A stretch of 41,848 nucleotides of DNA from a bacterium. GTDB taxonomy: Bacteria > Actinomycetota > Acidimicrobiia > Spongiisociales > JAENVV01. A program made the position numbers and the translations under genes. Position 1 is the first letter of the stretch; each line of letters opens with the position of its first letter. The notes under the pieces were generated by a model. It saw only the letters and a program-made list of their open reading frames with translations. It searched no databases and was not told the origin of the DNA. The stretch spans positions 65,460 to 107,307 of the forward strand of contig JAHEFX010000001.1 of the NCBI GenBank assembly GCA_024639975.1, in the 5' to 3' direction. Positions 23,140-30,686 of this stretch are shown here, piece after piece.

Positions 23140-23960
23140 CGGCGAAAGCAGACCGCAAGGTCCTCTTCGGCGGCCGTGGCGACGAGGCGCGGACCGGCAA
23201 CATCCTCGAGTTCGAGGGGGTCTCCCTCGCCTTCGGCGGCGTCAAAGCCGTCGACGGTGTGACGTTCCATGTCCGTGAGGGCGAGCTGTTCTCGATCATC
23301 GGCCCCAACGGTGCCGGCAAGACGTCGATCTTCAATTGTCTCTCCGGCGTCTACAAGCCCCAAGAGGGGTCCGTCAAGTGGCGCGGCGAGCAGCTCCTCG
23401 GCCAGCGTCCCGACCTCATCGCCTCCAAGGGGATGGCCCGGACCTTCCAGAACATCGAGCTGTTCGAGCACATGACGGTGATCGAGAACCTGATGCTCGG
23501 GCGGCACGTGCGCATGCAGTCGGGCTGGGTGAGCGACATGCTCTACGTCGGTCGCACCAACCGCGACGAGCTCGCCAACCGCGCCGTCGTCGAGGACATC
23601 ATCGACTTCCTCGAGATCGAGGAGTGGCGCAAGTACCCGGTGGCCCTCCTGCCGTATGGCATCCAGAAGCGGGTCGAGCTCGGGCGGGCCCTCGCCATGG
23701 AGCCCGAGCTGCTCCTCCTGGACGAGCCTGTGGCGGGCATGAACCTCGAAGAGACCGAGGACATGGCTCGGTTCATCCTCGACATCCGGTTCGAGCTCGG
23801 GATCGCCATGATCCTCGTCGAGCACGACATGGGCCTCGTGATGGACATAGCCGACCGGATCATGGTCCTCGACTTCGGCCAGAAGATCGCCGAGGGCACC
23901 CCCGACGAGGTGAGTGCCAACCCGGCCGTCATCAAGGCCTACCTCGGCGAAGAGGTCTAG
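23136..23960 (+). CDS. livG: ABC transporter ATPase LivG
   Basis: Second ATPase of the LivG family, 274 residues. It has Walker A IGPNGAGKTSIFN, Q-loop ARTFQNIELFEHMTVIENLMLG, the LivG-type signature LLPYGIQKRVELGRAL in place of LSGGQ, Walker B LLLLDEPVAGMN, and the His switch MILVEHDMGLVMDIADRIMVLDFGQ. The loop HVRMQSGWVSDMLYVGRTNRDE is the usual LivG insertion. The ATG at 23136 overlaps the livF stop (ATGA); a GTG three codons earlier is possible. The N-terminus has about 20 extra residues before the ABC domain. Last gene of the operon; a small GC hairpin includes the last base of the stop codon. Confidence 0.95.
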   Translation: MTAKADRKVLFGGRGDEARTGNILEFEGVSLAFGGVKAVDGVTFHVREGELFSIIGPNGAGKTSIFNCLSGVYKPQEGSVKWRGEQLLGQRPDLIASKGMARTFQNIELFEHMTVIENLMLGRHVRMQSGWVSDMLYVGRTNRDELANRAVVEDIIDFLEIEEWRKYPVALLPYGIQKRVELGRALAMEPELLLLDEPVAGMNLEETEDMARFILDIRFELGIAMILVEHDMGLVMDIADRIMVLDFGQKIAEGTPDEVSANPAVIKAYLGEEV

Positions 23961-23976
23961 GCGGGGTTCGCCCGCC
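23960..23976 (+). terminator. GC hairpin after livG
   Basis: GGCGGG-GTTCG-CCCGCC, a 6-bp stem starting at the last base of the livG stop codon. There is no U tract. The rest of the 160-nt spacer up to the next gene shows only that gene's -10 box. Confidence 0.45.
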
Positions 23977-24107
23977 GGAACCGCGTACCGACCGGGGGCC
24001 CTGCCCACACGAGGACCTGGACCAATCGTCGGCCGGACCTTCCGGTAGCCAGTGCGGCAGGACGAGACACGCCATCCCAAGGTGTCTCGCTACAACCCCG
24101 GCAGCCG

Positions 24108-24113
24108 TACGCT
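24108..24113 (+). promoter_or_regulatory. -10 box, leaderless type, for the PDZ-Lon gene
   Basis: TACGCT followed by 7 nt and the ATG at 24121; no Shine-Dalgarno. Confidence 0.5.
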
Positions 24114-24120
24114 TCCCGCC

Positions 24121-25158
24121 ATGCGTCGAGTACCCAACTGGGTCTGGGCCGTCGGGTTCCTCGCTCTCATCCTGGGAGCCGCCGTCGGCTGGGCATCGTT
24201 CTCCGAGACCGGCTACGCGTCATTCCGCCCCGGTCCGGTATACGAGATCGCCGATTTCGTCGAGGGCGAGCAGGCCACAGAGCTCAACGGCGAGGCGCTG
24301 ATGCTCACCGTGGTCCCCTCCTACGACGTGACGGTCCTGGAGGCGCTGTGGGCGGACCTCAACCCAGCCGTGGACCTGATCGAGCTCGAACGGGTGCGCA
24401 ACCCTGCCGAGTCCGACGAGGACTACGCCGAGCGCCAGCGGAACAACATGGCCGTGTCCAAGGAGACCGCCGAGTATGTGGCGTTGGCAATCCTCGGCTA
24501 CGACGTGACGGTCGAAGGTGAGGGCGTCACGGTCGATGCGATCCTCCCCGAGACCGGCGCCGTGGGAGTGCTCGAAGTCGGCGACGTGGTCGTCGCCATC
24601 GATGGCATTCCGGTGACCCAGCACCTCGAGGCCATCACGGAGATCTACAAGAACGACATAGGTGACGAGCTGGAGCTCGCCGTGGTCCGCAACATCGAGA
24701 CCGACGAGGAAGAGGAGCTCACGCTCACCGTCACCTTGGTGGAGTCCACGGTCGAACCGGGCCGTCCCATGATCGGCTTCGGGGCGGGCACCTACGCCTG
24801 GGGATTCGAGAGCCCGGTGGACATCGAGATCGACCAGGGCAACATCGGTGGACCGTCGGCCGGCCTGATGTACACCATCACACTGCTCGACATGTTGAGC
24901 GATGACGATCTCCTCGACGGTCGCAAGGTGGCCGGGACCGGTTCGATCGACCGCAACGGCGGTGTCGGCGCCATCGGCGGCATCAAGCAGAAGGTGATCG
25001 GCGCCGCGCGCGACGGTGCCGACGTGGTCTTCGTTCCGGAGGCCAACTGGGAGAAGGCGCAGGAGGCCGACGTCGACATCGAGCTGGTGAAGGTCACCAC
25101 GATCGACGACGCCCTCGAGTGGCTCGGTGCCGACGAACTGATCTCGGCTGCCGGCTGA
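24121..25158 (+). CDS. Membrane-anchored PDZ/Lon-like serine protease (YlbL type)
   Basis: A 345-residue protease outside the cytoplasm. One N-terminal transmembrane helix (about 7-27) is followed by a PDZ domain (about 125-205, GAVGVLEVGDVVVAIDGIPVTQH) and a Lon-type peptidase domain with the Ser-Lys dyad S246 (GNIGGPSAGLMYT) and K289 (GAIGGIKQKVIGA). The segment FRPGPVYEI near residue 35 is conserved in YlbL-type proteins. Start at ATG 24121, directed by TACGCT 7 nt before it; a longer frame starts in non-conserved sequence. It stands 47 nt before the DivIVA-like gene, then UPF0182. As I recall, PDZ-Lon and UPF0182 are neighbours in mycobacteria too. Substrate unknown. Confidence 0.93.
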   Translation: MRRVPNWVWAVGFLALILGAAVGWASFSETGYASFRPGPVYEIADFVEGEQATELNGEALMLTVVPSYDVTVLEALWADLNPAVDLIELERVRNPAESDEDYAERQRNNMAVSKETAEYVALAILGYDVTVEGEGVTVDAILPETGAVGVLEVGDVVVAIDGIPVTQHLEAITEIYKNDIGDELELAVVRNIETDEEEELTLTVTLVESTVEPGRPMIGFGAGTYAWGFESPVDIEIDQGNIGGPSAGLMYTITLLDMLSDDDLLDGRKVAGTGSIDRNGGVGAIGGIKQKVIGAARDGADVVFVPEANWEKAQEADVDIELVKVTTIDDALEWLGADELISAAG

Positions 25159-25193
25159 GCGCCACCTGACCGGGGGATGCTTGGACCGCCCTC

Positions 25194-25199
25194 TACAGT
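25194..25199 (+). promoter_or_regulatory. -10 box, leaderless type, for the DivIVA-like gene
   Basis: TACAGT followed by 6 nt (TCCCCC) and the ATG at 25206. Confidence 0.5.
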
Positions 25200-25205
25200 T
25201 CCCCC

Positions 25206-26921
25206 ATGACCGATGCTGCCCCCGAGGACGGCGCCCGCTTCCGACAGGCGCTCCGTGGCTATGACAAGGCCGACGTCGACGGCGCCGTCAAGTCACTGAA
25301 GAAGCAGATCGCCGAGCTGACCTCCCAACGTGACGACCTTGCTGGAACGCTCGCGGCGCATTCCGGCGTGCCGGCCGACTACGACCAGTTCGCCCTCGAG
25401 GTGGCCGGTGTGTTGAAGGCTGCAGAGGAAGCCGCAGGCGCGTTGACGGCGAAGACCGAGGTCGAGGTCACCGAGCTCCTCGAGCAGGCCAAAGCTGAGG
25501 CAGCGTCCATCGTCGACCAGGCCCGAGCCGAGGCCGAAGTGGCCGTCGCGAATGCCGAGGACGACGTCCGCATCGTCCGGGCCGAGGCCGAGCGGGAGGC
25601 CCACCGGTTGGTGGCCGCGGCCAAGAAGGAGGCCGATGACGTGCTCCGGGTGGCCCGAATGGAGTCGGAGCGGCTCCACACCGATGCCACGACCGAGAGC
25701 GACCGCATGCTCGGCGAGGCACGAGAAGCCGCCGATGCCGCCCAGGCCCGGGCCCACGCCCTCGAGGTACGGCGCGACGAGCTCCTCTCCGAGCTCGAGT
25801 CGGTGCGCTCCACCGTGTCCCGGCTGGAAGGCGAGATCGACGAGCGCCGGGGCGAGTTGGAGACCGCGCCCGAGCCGGCACCCGTGCCCGCCCCGGACCC
25901 CGAGGTCGTCGAGCTGACGGGCCAGGAGGAGTCATACGGCGGCGTTCGGGTGATCCCGGCCCCCGCCGACGCCGAGGAGCCGGACACCGGACCGGTCGGG
26001 GAGCCGGTCGAGACGATGGATGTCGTCGAAGAGGTCCGGAGACTGAAGGAAGAGCCGGAATCCGCCCCCGAGCCAGAAGTCGAGCCTCCTCCGACCACCG
26101 AGGCGCAGCCCGCCGAGGTCGAACCGGAGGTGGTCCCGGAGCCGGATTCCGGAACGCCCGAGGACGGGCTCTCGGACCTGTTCGCATCGCTGCGGGGCGG
26201 GTCCGAAGAGCCGGAAGCCGAGGAGCCGGAACCGGCGGCAGAGGTGGAACCGCAGCCCGAACCACTCGATCCGGAGCCTGAGCTCCGGGGTCAATCGACG
26301 GAGCCTGCGTTCAGGGAGGACCCGGCGGAGGTCGAGAAGGCCGTGGAGCAACGCGACCGACGGATCATCCCGATCACCAACGGCGCCTTGCGAGGTGTCA
26401 AGCGAGAACTCGCCGACGCCCAGAACGAATCCCTCGAGGGCATCCGCAAGGAGTCCGACACCTGGCGTCCGTCCCGGACCGAACTCTCCGAGCACCTCGA
26501 ACCCACACTCCTCCTGGTGCGCGACTCGGCTCGCCGATCGGGAGCCGAGTGGGCCGCCGAGCGGCTTGGTACCGACTTCACCGTCAGCGGGAGTCCCGAC
26601 ATGGGGGACTCGGTCATGGCAGGTGACCTCGCCGCATCGATCGAGCGGGCGCTCGACCGAGGCACCGACGCAGCCGGCAAGGGAGCCGAGGTGAGCCGGG
26701 TCTTCCGGTCTTGGCGTTCGGACAGCGCCGAGCGTCACCTGCGCGCCGAAGCGCTCAAGGCCTTCCATCGGGGGATCCAAGAAGCCGTGTCAGCCGCCGG
26801 CCACGACGTCGCCGTCCATCAGAGCCGAGCCTGCTCCACCTGCGCCGAAACGGTCGAGTCGGGTGAGGTGGTGCTTCCGCCGATCCATGACGGTTGCAGC
26901 TGCATCCTGCTCCCCGTGTGA
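25206..26921 (+). CDS. DivIVA-like coiled-coil protein with a phage head-morphogenesis-like (Mu gpF/SPP1 gp7) zinc tail
   Basis: A 571-residue cytoplasmic protein. Residues 11-25 (RFRQALRGYDKADVDGAV) resemble the membrane-binding start of DivIVA/Wag31-type proteins. Residues 27-220 are a long Ala/Glu-rich coiled coil, about 220-370 a Pro/Glu-rich disordered linker. About 375-571 form a separate helical domain ending in CSTC (C543, C546), then G553, LPPIHDGCSC (H561, C564, C566). CxxC...PPxHxxCxC is the hallmark of the C-terminal zinc site of Mu gpF/SPP1 gp7-type phage minor head proteins; its presence here without phage genes is unusual. The combination suggests a polar scaffold, but function is unknown. 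It lies between the PDZ-Lon and UPF0182 genes, with its own leaderless-type promoter. Confidence 0.8.
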   Translation: MTDAAPEDGARFRQALRGYDKADVDGAVKSLKKQIAELTSQRDDLAGTLAAHSGVPADYDQFALEVAGVLKAAEEAAGALTAKTEVEVTELLEQAKAEAASIVDQARAEAEVAVANAEDDVRIVRAEAEREAHRLVAAAKKEADDVLRVARMESERLHTDATTESDRMLGEAREAADAAQARAHALEVRRDELLSELESVRSTVSRLEGEIDERRGELETAPEPAPVPAPDPEVVELTGQEESYGGVRVIPAPADAEEPDTGPVGEPVETMDVVEEVRRLKEEPESAPEPEVEPPPTTEAQPAEVEPEVVPEPDSGTPEDGLSDLFASLRGGSEEPEAEEPEPAAEVEPQPEPLDPEPELRGQSTEPAFREDPAEVEKAVEQRDRRIIPITNGALRGVKRELADAQNESLEGIRKESDTWRPSRTELSEHLEPTLLLVRDSARRSGAEWAAERLGTDFTVSGSPDMGDSVMAGDLAASIERALDRGTDAAGKGAEVSRVFRSWRSDSAERHLRAEALKAFHRGIQEAVSAAGHDVAVHQSRACSTCAETVESGEVVLPPIHDGCSCILLPV

Positions 26922-26952
26922 CCCGGCCTTCTGAGTGCACCGGCACCCTGCC

Positions 26953-26958
26953 TAGGCT
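26953..26958 (+). promoter_or_regulatory. -10 box, leaderless type, for the UPF0182 gene
   Basis: TAGGCT followed by 9 nt and the ATG at 26968 (a second ATG follows directly). Confidence 0.4.
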
Positions 26959-26967
26959 CCGCCACCC

Positions 26968-29871
26968 ATGATGGCGTCCAACGAACCACCGCCGCCCCGA
27001 CGGCCCCGTACAGGCGGCCGACGTTGGCCGACCCTCGTCGTACTCGGCCTGATCGGCCTCTTCGTCGTCCTCCGCACCTTCTCCACGTACTACACCGAGT
27101 ACCTCTGGTACGACGAGGCCGGCTACTCCGAGGTCTGGCTCACCCGCTTCCTCACGTCCATCGCCCTCTTCGCCGTCGCCGCCCTGCTGGCGGGGATCAT
27201 CCTCTGGGGCAACGTCGTCCTGGCGGGACGTTTCTCGCCCGGCCTGCTGGTCTTCTCCGAGGAGAGCGAGGGACCTGAGCGCCTCGGGGGCTGGCTCCAG
27301 CCTCGGGTGCGGCGGCTGTTCGGCATCCTCGCCGCAGCGTTCGCAGCCCTGAACGGCTTGGCCGCGACGGTCTGGACGCCGGATGTCCTGTTCTTCCTGA
27401 ACCGAGAGGTGTTCGGAGTCCTGGACGACCAGTTCGGCATCGATGCCGGCTTCTATGTGTTCACCCTGCCGTTCTGGCAGGACGTCATCTCCTGGTTGTT
27501 CCAGATCCTCGTGCTCGCCGTCCTCCTCTCGATCGCCGTGCACTACGTCAACGGCGGCATTCGGATCTCCACCGGCGAGCTACCGACGGTGGAGCCGGGG
27601 GCTCGCGGGCACCTCTCCATCCTGCTCGCCGGCATGGCCCTGGTCCGTGCGGCCGGGTACGTGCTGGACCAGTACGGACTCCTGCTCGACCAGCGAAGTG
27701 GCGAGTTCGTGTTCGGGGCCGGCGCGACGGATGTGGAGATACGCATCTGGGCCATGCGCCTGCTGGCCCTGGTGGCGGCTGCGACCGGAGCCGCCCTGAT
27801 CGTCAACATCTGGCGACGCGGGTGGACGCTCCCCATCGTCTCGCTTGGCCTTTGGGTGGTGATCGGGTTGGTGGTCGGGTCGGCGGTTCCGGCCCTGTAC
27901 CAGCGGCTCGCCGTGCAGCCGAACGAGTTCAACGAGGAATCGGAGTACATAGCCCGACAACTGGATGCGACGCGATTCGCCTTCGGTATCGATGACATCG
28001 CAACACAGGAGTTCTCCGGGACTCCTGCCCTCGATGCCGCAGACATCACCGCCAACGAGGCGACGATCAACAACATCCGCGTCTGGGACCCGGCCGTGCT
28101 TGCTTCCACCTACGACCAGCAGCAAGCGATCCGACCGTATTACGACCTGGGTGACGTCGACGTGGACCGCTATCTGCTCGACGGCGAGTTGAGCCAAGTC
28201 ATGCTGACGTCGCGCGAGATCGACGTCACCGGCGTCCAGAATCGCTCCTGGGTGGTCGACACCCTGGCCTACACGCATGGCTACGGACCGGTCGTGTCCC
28301 AGGCCGCGGACGTCATCGGACGCCGCCCCAACTACTTGGTCAGTGACGTGCCCCCGGCCACCGAGTACGAAGCCTTCACCACGAGCGAGGCGGGGAACCG
28401 GCTCTACTTCGGCGAGACCTACGACCCCGACTCATTCGTCATCGCCGGGTCCGACACGGTCGAGATCGACTATCCGTTGACCTCGGCGGAGACCAAGACC
28501 AACTCCTACGACGGCGACGGGGGCGTCGGCATCGGCAGCTTCTTCAGACGAGTGCTGTTCGCCCTGCGCTACTCCGACTTCAACGTGCTCATCTCGCCCC
28601 AGATCGGCGACGATGCCCGCATCCTGATGAAGCGGAACGTGCAACAGCGCGTGGCCGATGTCGCCCCGTTCTTCTCCCAGGACTCGGATCCCTACCTCGT
28701 GGTGCTCGACGAGCGCCTCGTCTGGGTGGTCGACCTCTACTCGGTCACGGACTCGTACCCCTACTCGGAGGGGGCGGACATCTCTCGCCTGCGCCAGCCA
28801 GAGGCGGGCAAGAACAGCCTCCCGAACGACTTCAACTACATCCGGAACGCGGCCAAGGCAACGGTGGATGCCGAGAGCGGTGAGGTGAACGTCTACGTCA
28901 TCGACCCCGACGACCCGTTGGCCCGGGCACAGCTGCGGATCTTCCCCAACTCCTACCTGAGTGCTGCCGACCTCCCCGACGGGCTCGCCGAGCACTTCCG
29001 CTATCCCGAAGACCTCTTCCGGGTCCAGTCGGACATGTGGTCCACCTACCACGTCGACGACACGGCCCAGTTCTTCGCATCCGAGGACGACTGGGAGATC
29101 GCCACGGACCCATCGACCGGCGGCATCGGTATCGCCGAGGACGACCTCCGCTCCTTTGCGACATCCCAGCCGATGGTGCCCTACTACCTGTTGATGTCGC
29201 TCCCGGGGGAGGAGGAGCTCTCCTTCGTCATCCTCCAGCCCTTCAATCCGAAGGACCGCCCGAACATGCAGGCGTTCCTCGTGGCGAACAGCGATCCCGG
29301 CCGCTACGGCGAGTTGATCGACTACCGCCTGTCGCGGACGACACAGGTGGCTGGCCCCAGCCAGGTGAAAGCGAACATCGACGCCGACTCGGCGGTCTCC
29401 GAGCAGCTGACGCTATGGAACCAGCAGGGATCCCAGGTCATCCAGGGGAACATCCTCGTCATACCGATCGAGGAGTCGTTCGTCTACCTGCAGTCCCTGT
29501 ACATCCAGTCCGAGACCGAGCAGTTCCCGGAGCTCGCCACGGTCGTGGTCGCCTACGACGACCAGATCGTGATGGCACCGACCTTCCAAGCGGGCCTCGA
29601 TGAGATCTTCGGCTCGGACACCGGCACCGATCCGGACGATGGCGACGACGGGGACGATGGCGAGACCGATGGGGGCGATGAGGGTGACGGCGGCTCCGAT
29701 GGTGGAGACGGGATGCCGGCCGACGCCGATGAACTCATCGCCGACATCGAAGCGGCCTATGACGCCGCCGACGACGCGCTGGCCGCCAACGACCTCGGCG
29801 AGTACCAGAGCCAGATCGACCGGGCCCGGGCGCTGACCGAGGAGCTGGTCGAGCTCATCGCCTCGGGTTGA
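26968..29871 (+). CDS. UPF0182 family large membrane protein (COG1615)
   Basis: A 967-residue protein of the UPF0182 family, common in actinobacteria and of unknown function. Seven or so transmembrane helices occupy residues 20-320 (LVVLGLIGLFVVLRTFSTYYTEYLWYDEAGY is the diagnostic first part), and a large outer domain follows, with family segments such as NNIRVWDP, YYDLGDVDVDRY, FTTSEAGNRLYFGE, SYPYSEG, FNYIRNAAKATVDAESGEVNVYV, LRIFPNSY and HFRYPEDLFRVQSDMWSTYHV. It closes with an Asp/Gly-rich linker and a short helical tail (ADELIADIEAAYDAADDALAANDLGEYQSQIDRARALTEEL), as in many members. Full length. Start at ATG 26968 or 26971. Associated with the PDZ-Lon gene upstream. Confidence 0.95.
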   Translation: MMASNEPPPPRRPRTGGRRWPTLVVLGLIGLFVVLRTFSTYYTEYLWYDEAGYSEVWLTRFLTSIALFAVAALLAGIILWGNVVLAGRFSPGLLVFSEESEGPERLGGWLQPRVRRLFGILAAAFAALNGLAATVWTPDVLFFLNREVFGVLDDQFGIDAGFYVFTLPFWQDVISWLFQILVLAVLLSIAVHYVNGGIRISTGELPTVEPGARGHLSILLAGMALVRAAGYVLDQYGLLLDQRSGEFVFGAGATDVEIRIWAMRLLALVAAATGAALIVNIWRRGWTLPIVSLGLWVVIGLVVGSAVPALYQRLAVQPNEFNEESEYIARQLDATRFAFGIDDIATQEFSGTPALDAADITANEATINNIRVWDPAVLASTYDQQQAIRPYYDLGDVDVDRYLLDGELSQVMLTSREIDVTGVQNRSWVVDTLAYTHGYGPVVSQAADVIGRRPNYLVSDVPPATEYEAFTTSEAGNRLYFGETYDPDSFVIAGSDTVEIDYPLTSAETKTNSYDGDGGVGIGSFFRRVLFALRYSDFNVLISPQIGDDARILMKRNVQQRVADVAPFFSQDSDPYLVVLDERLVWVVDLYSVTDSYPYSEGADISRLRQPEAGKNSLPNDFNYIRNAAKATVDAESGEVNVYVIDPDDPLARAQLRIFPNSYLSAADLPDGLAEHFRYPEDLFRVQSDMWSTYHVDDTAQFFASEDDWEIATDPSTGGIGIAEDDLRSFATSQPMVPYYLLMSLPGEEELSFVILQPFNPKDRPNMQAFLVANSDPGRYGELIDYRLSRTTQVAGPSQVKANIDADSAVSEQLTLWNQQGSQVIQGNILVIPIEESFVYLQSLYIQSETEQFPELATVVVAYDDQIVMAPTFQAGLDEIFGSDTGTDPDDGDDGDDGETDGGDEGDGGSDGGDGMPADADELIADIEAAYDAADDALAANDLGEYQSQIDRARALTEELVELIASG

Positions 29872-29883
29872 AGCGGGCTCCCC

Positions 29884-29912
29884 TTGGCATAGGGCGCCGC
29901 GCCCCATAGACT
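29884..29912 (+). promoter_or_regulatory. Promoter of the initiator tRNA gene
   Basis: -35 TTGGCA (29884-29889), 17-bp spacer, -10 TAGACT (29907-29912). Transcription would start near 29919, a few bases before the mature tRNA 5' end. It is the best-formed promoter in the window. Confidence 0.7.
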
Positions 29913-29924
29913 TGTCTCACACGC

Positions 29925-29998
<74 letters not shown>

Positions 29999-30001
29999 CG
30001 A

Positions 30002-30038
30002 AGAAGACCCCTTGGGACTCACGCCCAAGGGGTCTTCT
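30002..30038. terminator. Strong terminator after tRNA-fMet
   Basis: Perfect 15-bp stem, AGAAGACCCCTTGGG (30002-30016) / CCCAAGGGGTCTTCT (30024-30038), loop of 7 nt, followed by CATTT. It also lies 40 nt past the stop of the minus-strand acetyltransferase gene and can serve both directions. Confidence 0.85.
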
Positions 30039-30077
30039 CATTTCCCGGACCGAAACCTCGGCGCGGATTGGGCTGGA

Positions 30078-30686
30078 TCAGAGGTCGCGAAGCATCAGGT
30101 GGTTGCCGGCTGCTCCGGTGAGCGCCTCGAATTCGGGGTCGGTGATGGTGGCGGCGATGCCGAACCCCCATGCTTCGAACGCCTGCCGGGCGGGGTTGTT
30201 GGTCAGTGTCTGGAGAGCCATCGATGCGAAGCCGGCGCCGGCCGCCTCGCCGGCGACGTGGCCGATCAGGGCCGATCCGACCCCCTTTCCGCGATGTTCG
30301 GGCGCGACGTGGATCTCGGCGATGCGGAGCCACTCGGGTCGGTAGGTGGCCTGGACCCGGCCCATGGCCGCCAGGCGCGGACCGAGGAAGGATTGGTAGC
30401 CGTCGCCGTAGAGGCGTCGGGCCAACGTCACCACCTCCGGGGTGAAGGCCATCGACGCCTCACCCACCTGCACCATGCCCCCGATGCCGTCCCCGAGATC
30501 GGCAACGGTCGTGGTCCGCCAACTCCCGGTACTGGTGATCATCACCCGATTGAGCTCCAGGGTGTCTTTCGCCGATTCGAGCCCGAAGAGCCGCATCCCG
30601 GCAACCGTCGAGGCCTGTGACTCGTCACCGAGCACCAGCTCAGCCAAGACGCTGATCTCCTCGGGTCCGGCCGGTCTCAACTCCAT
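30078..30686 (-). CDS. GNAT-family N-acetyltransferase
   Basis: A 202-residue acyl-CoA-dependent acetyltransferase with the GNAT core in the C-terminal half: WLRIAEIHVAPEHRGKGVGSALIGHVAGEA (about 118-148) holds the beta strand, V and the R/Q-x-x-G-x-G/A loop that binds the CoA pyrophosphate, then SMALQTLTNNPARQAFEAWGF. The N-terminal half (MELRPAGPEEISVLAELVLGDESQAST) fits the first GNAT strand and helix. Substrate unknown. Its start overlaps the stop of the acyl-CoA ligase by 10 nt, so the two are probably co-transcribed. It ends 40 nt from the tRNA terminator. Confidence 0.87.
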   Translation of the reverse strand: MELRPAGPEEISVLAELVLGDESQASTVAGMRLFGLESAKDTLELNRVMITSTGSWRTTTVADLGDGIGGMVQVGEASMAFTPEVVTLARRLYGDGYQSFLGPRLAAMGRVQATYRPEWLRIAEIHVAPEHRGKGVGSALIGHVAGEAAGAGFASMALQTLTNNPARQAFEAWGFGIAATITDPEFEALTGAAGNHLMLRDL

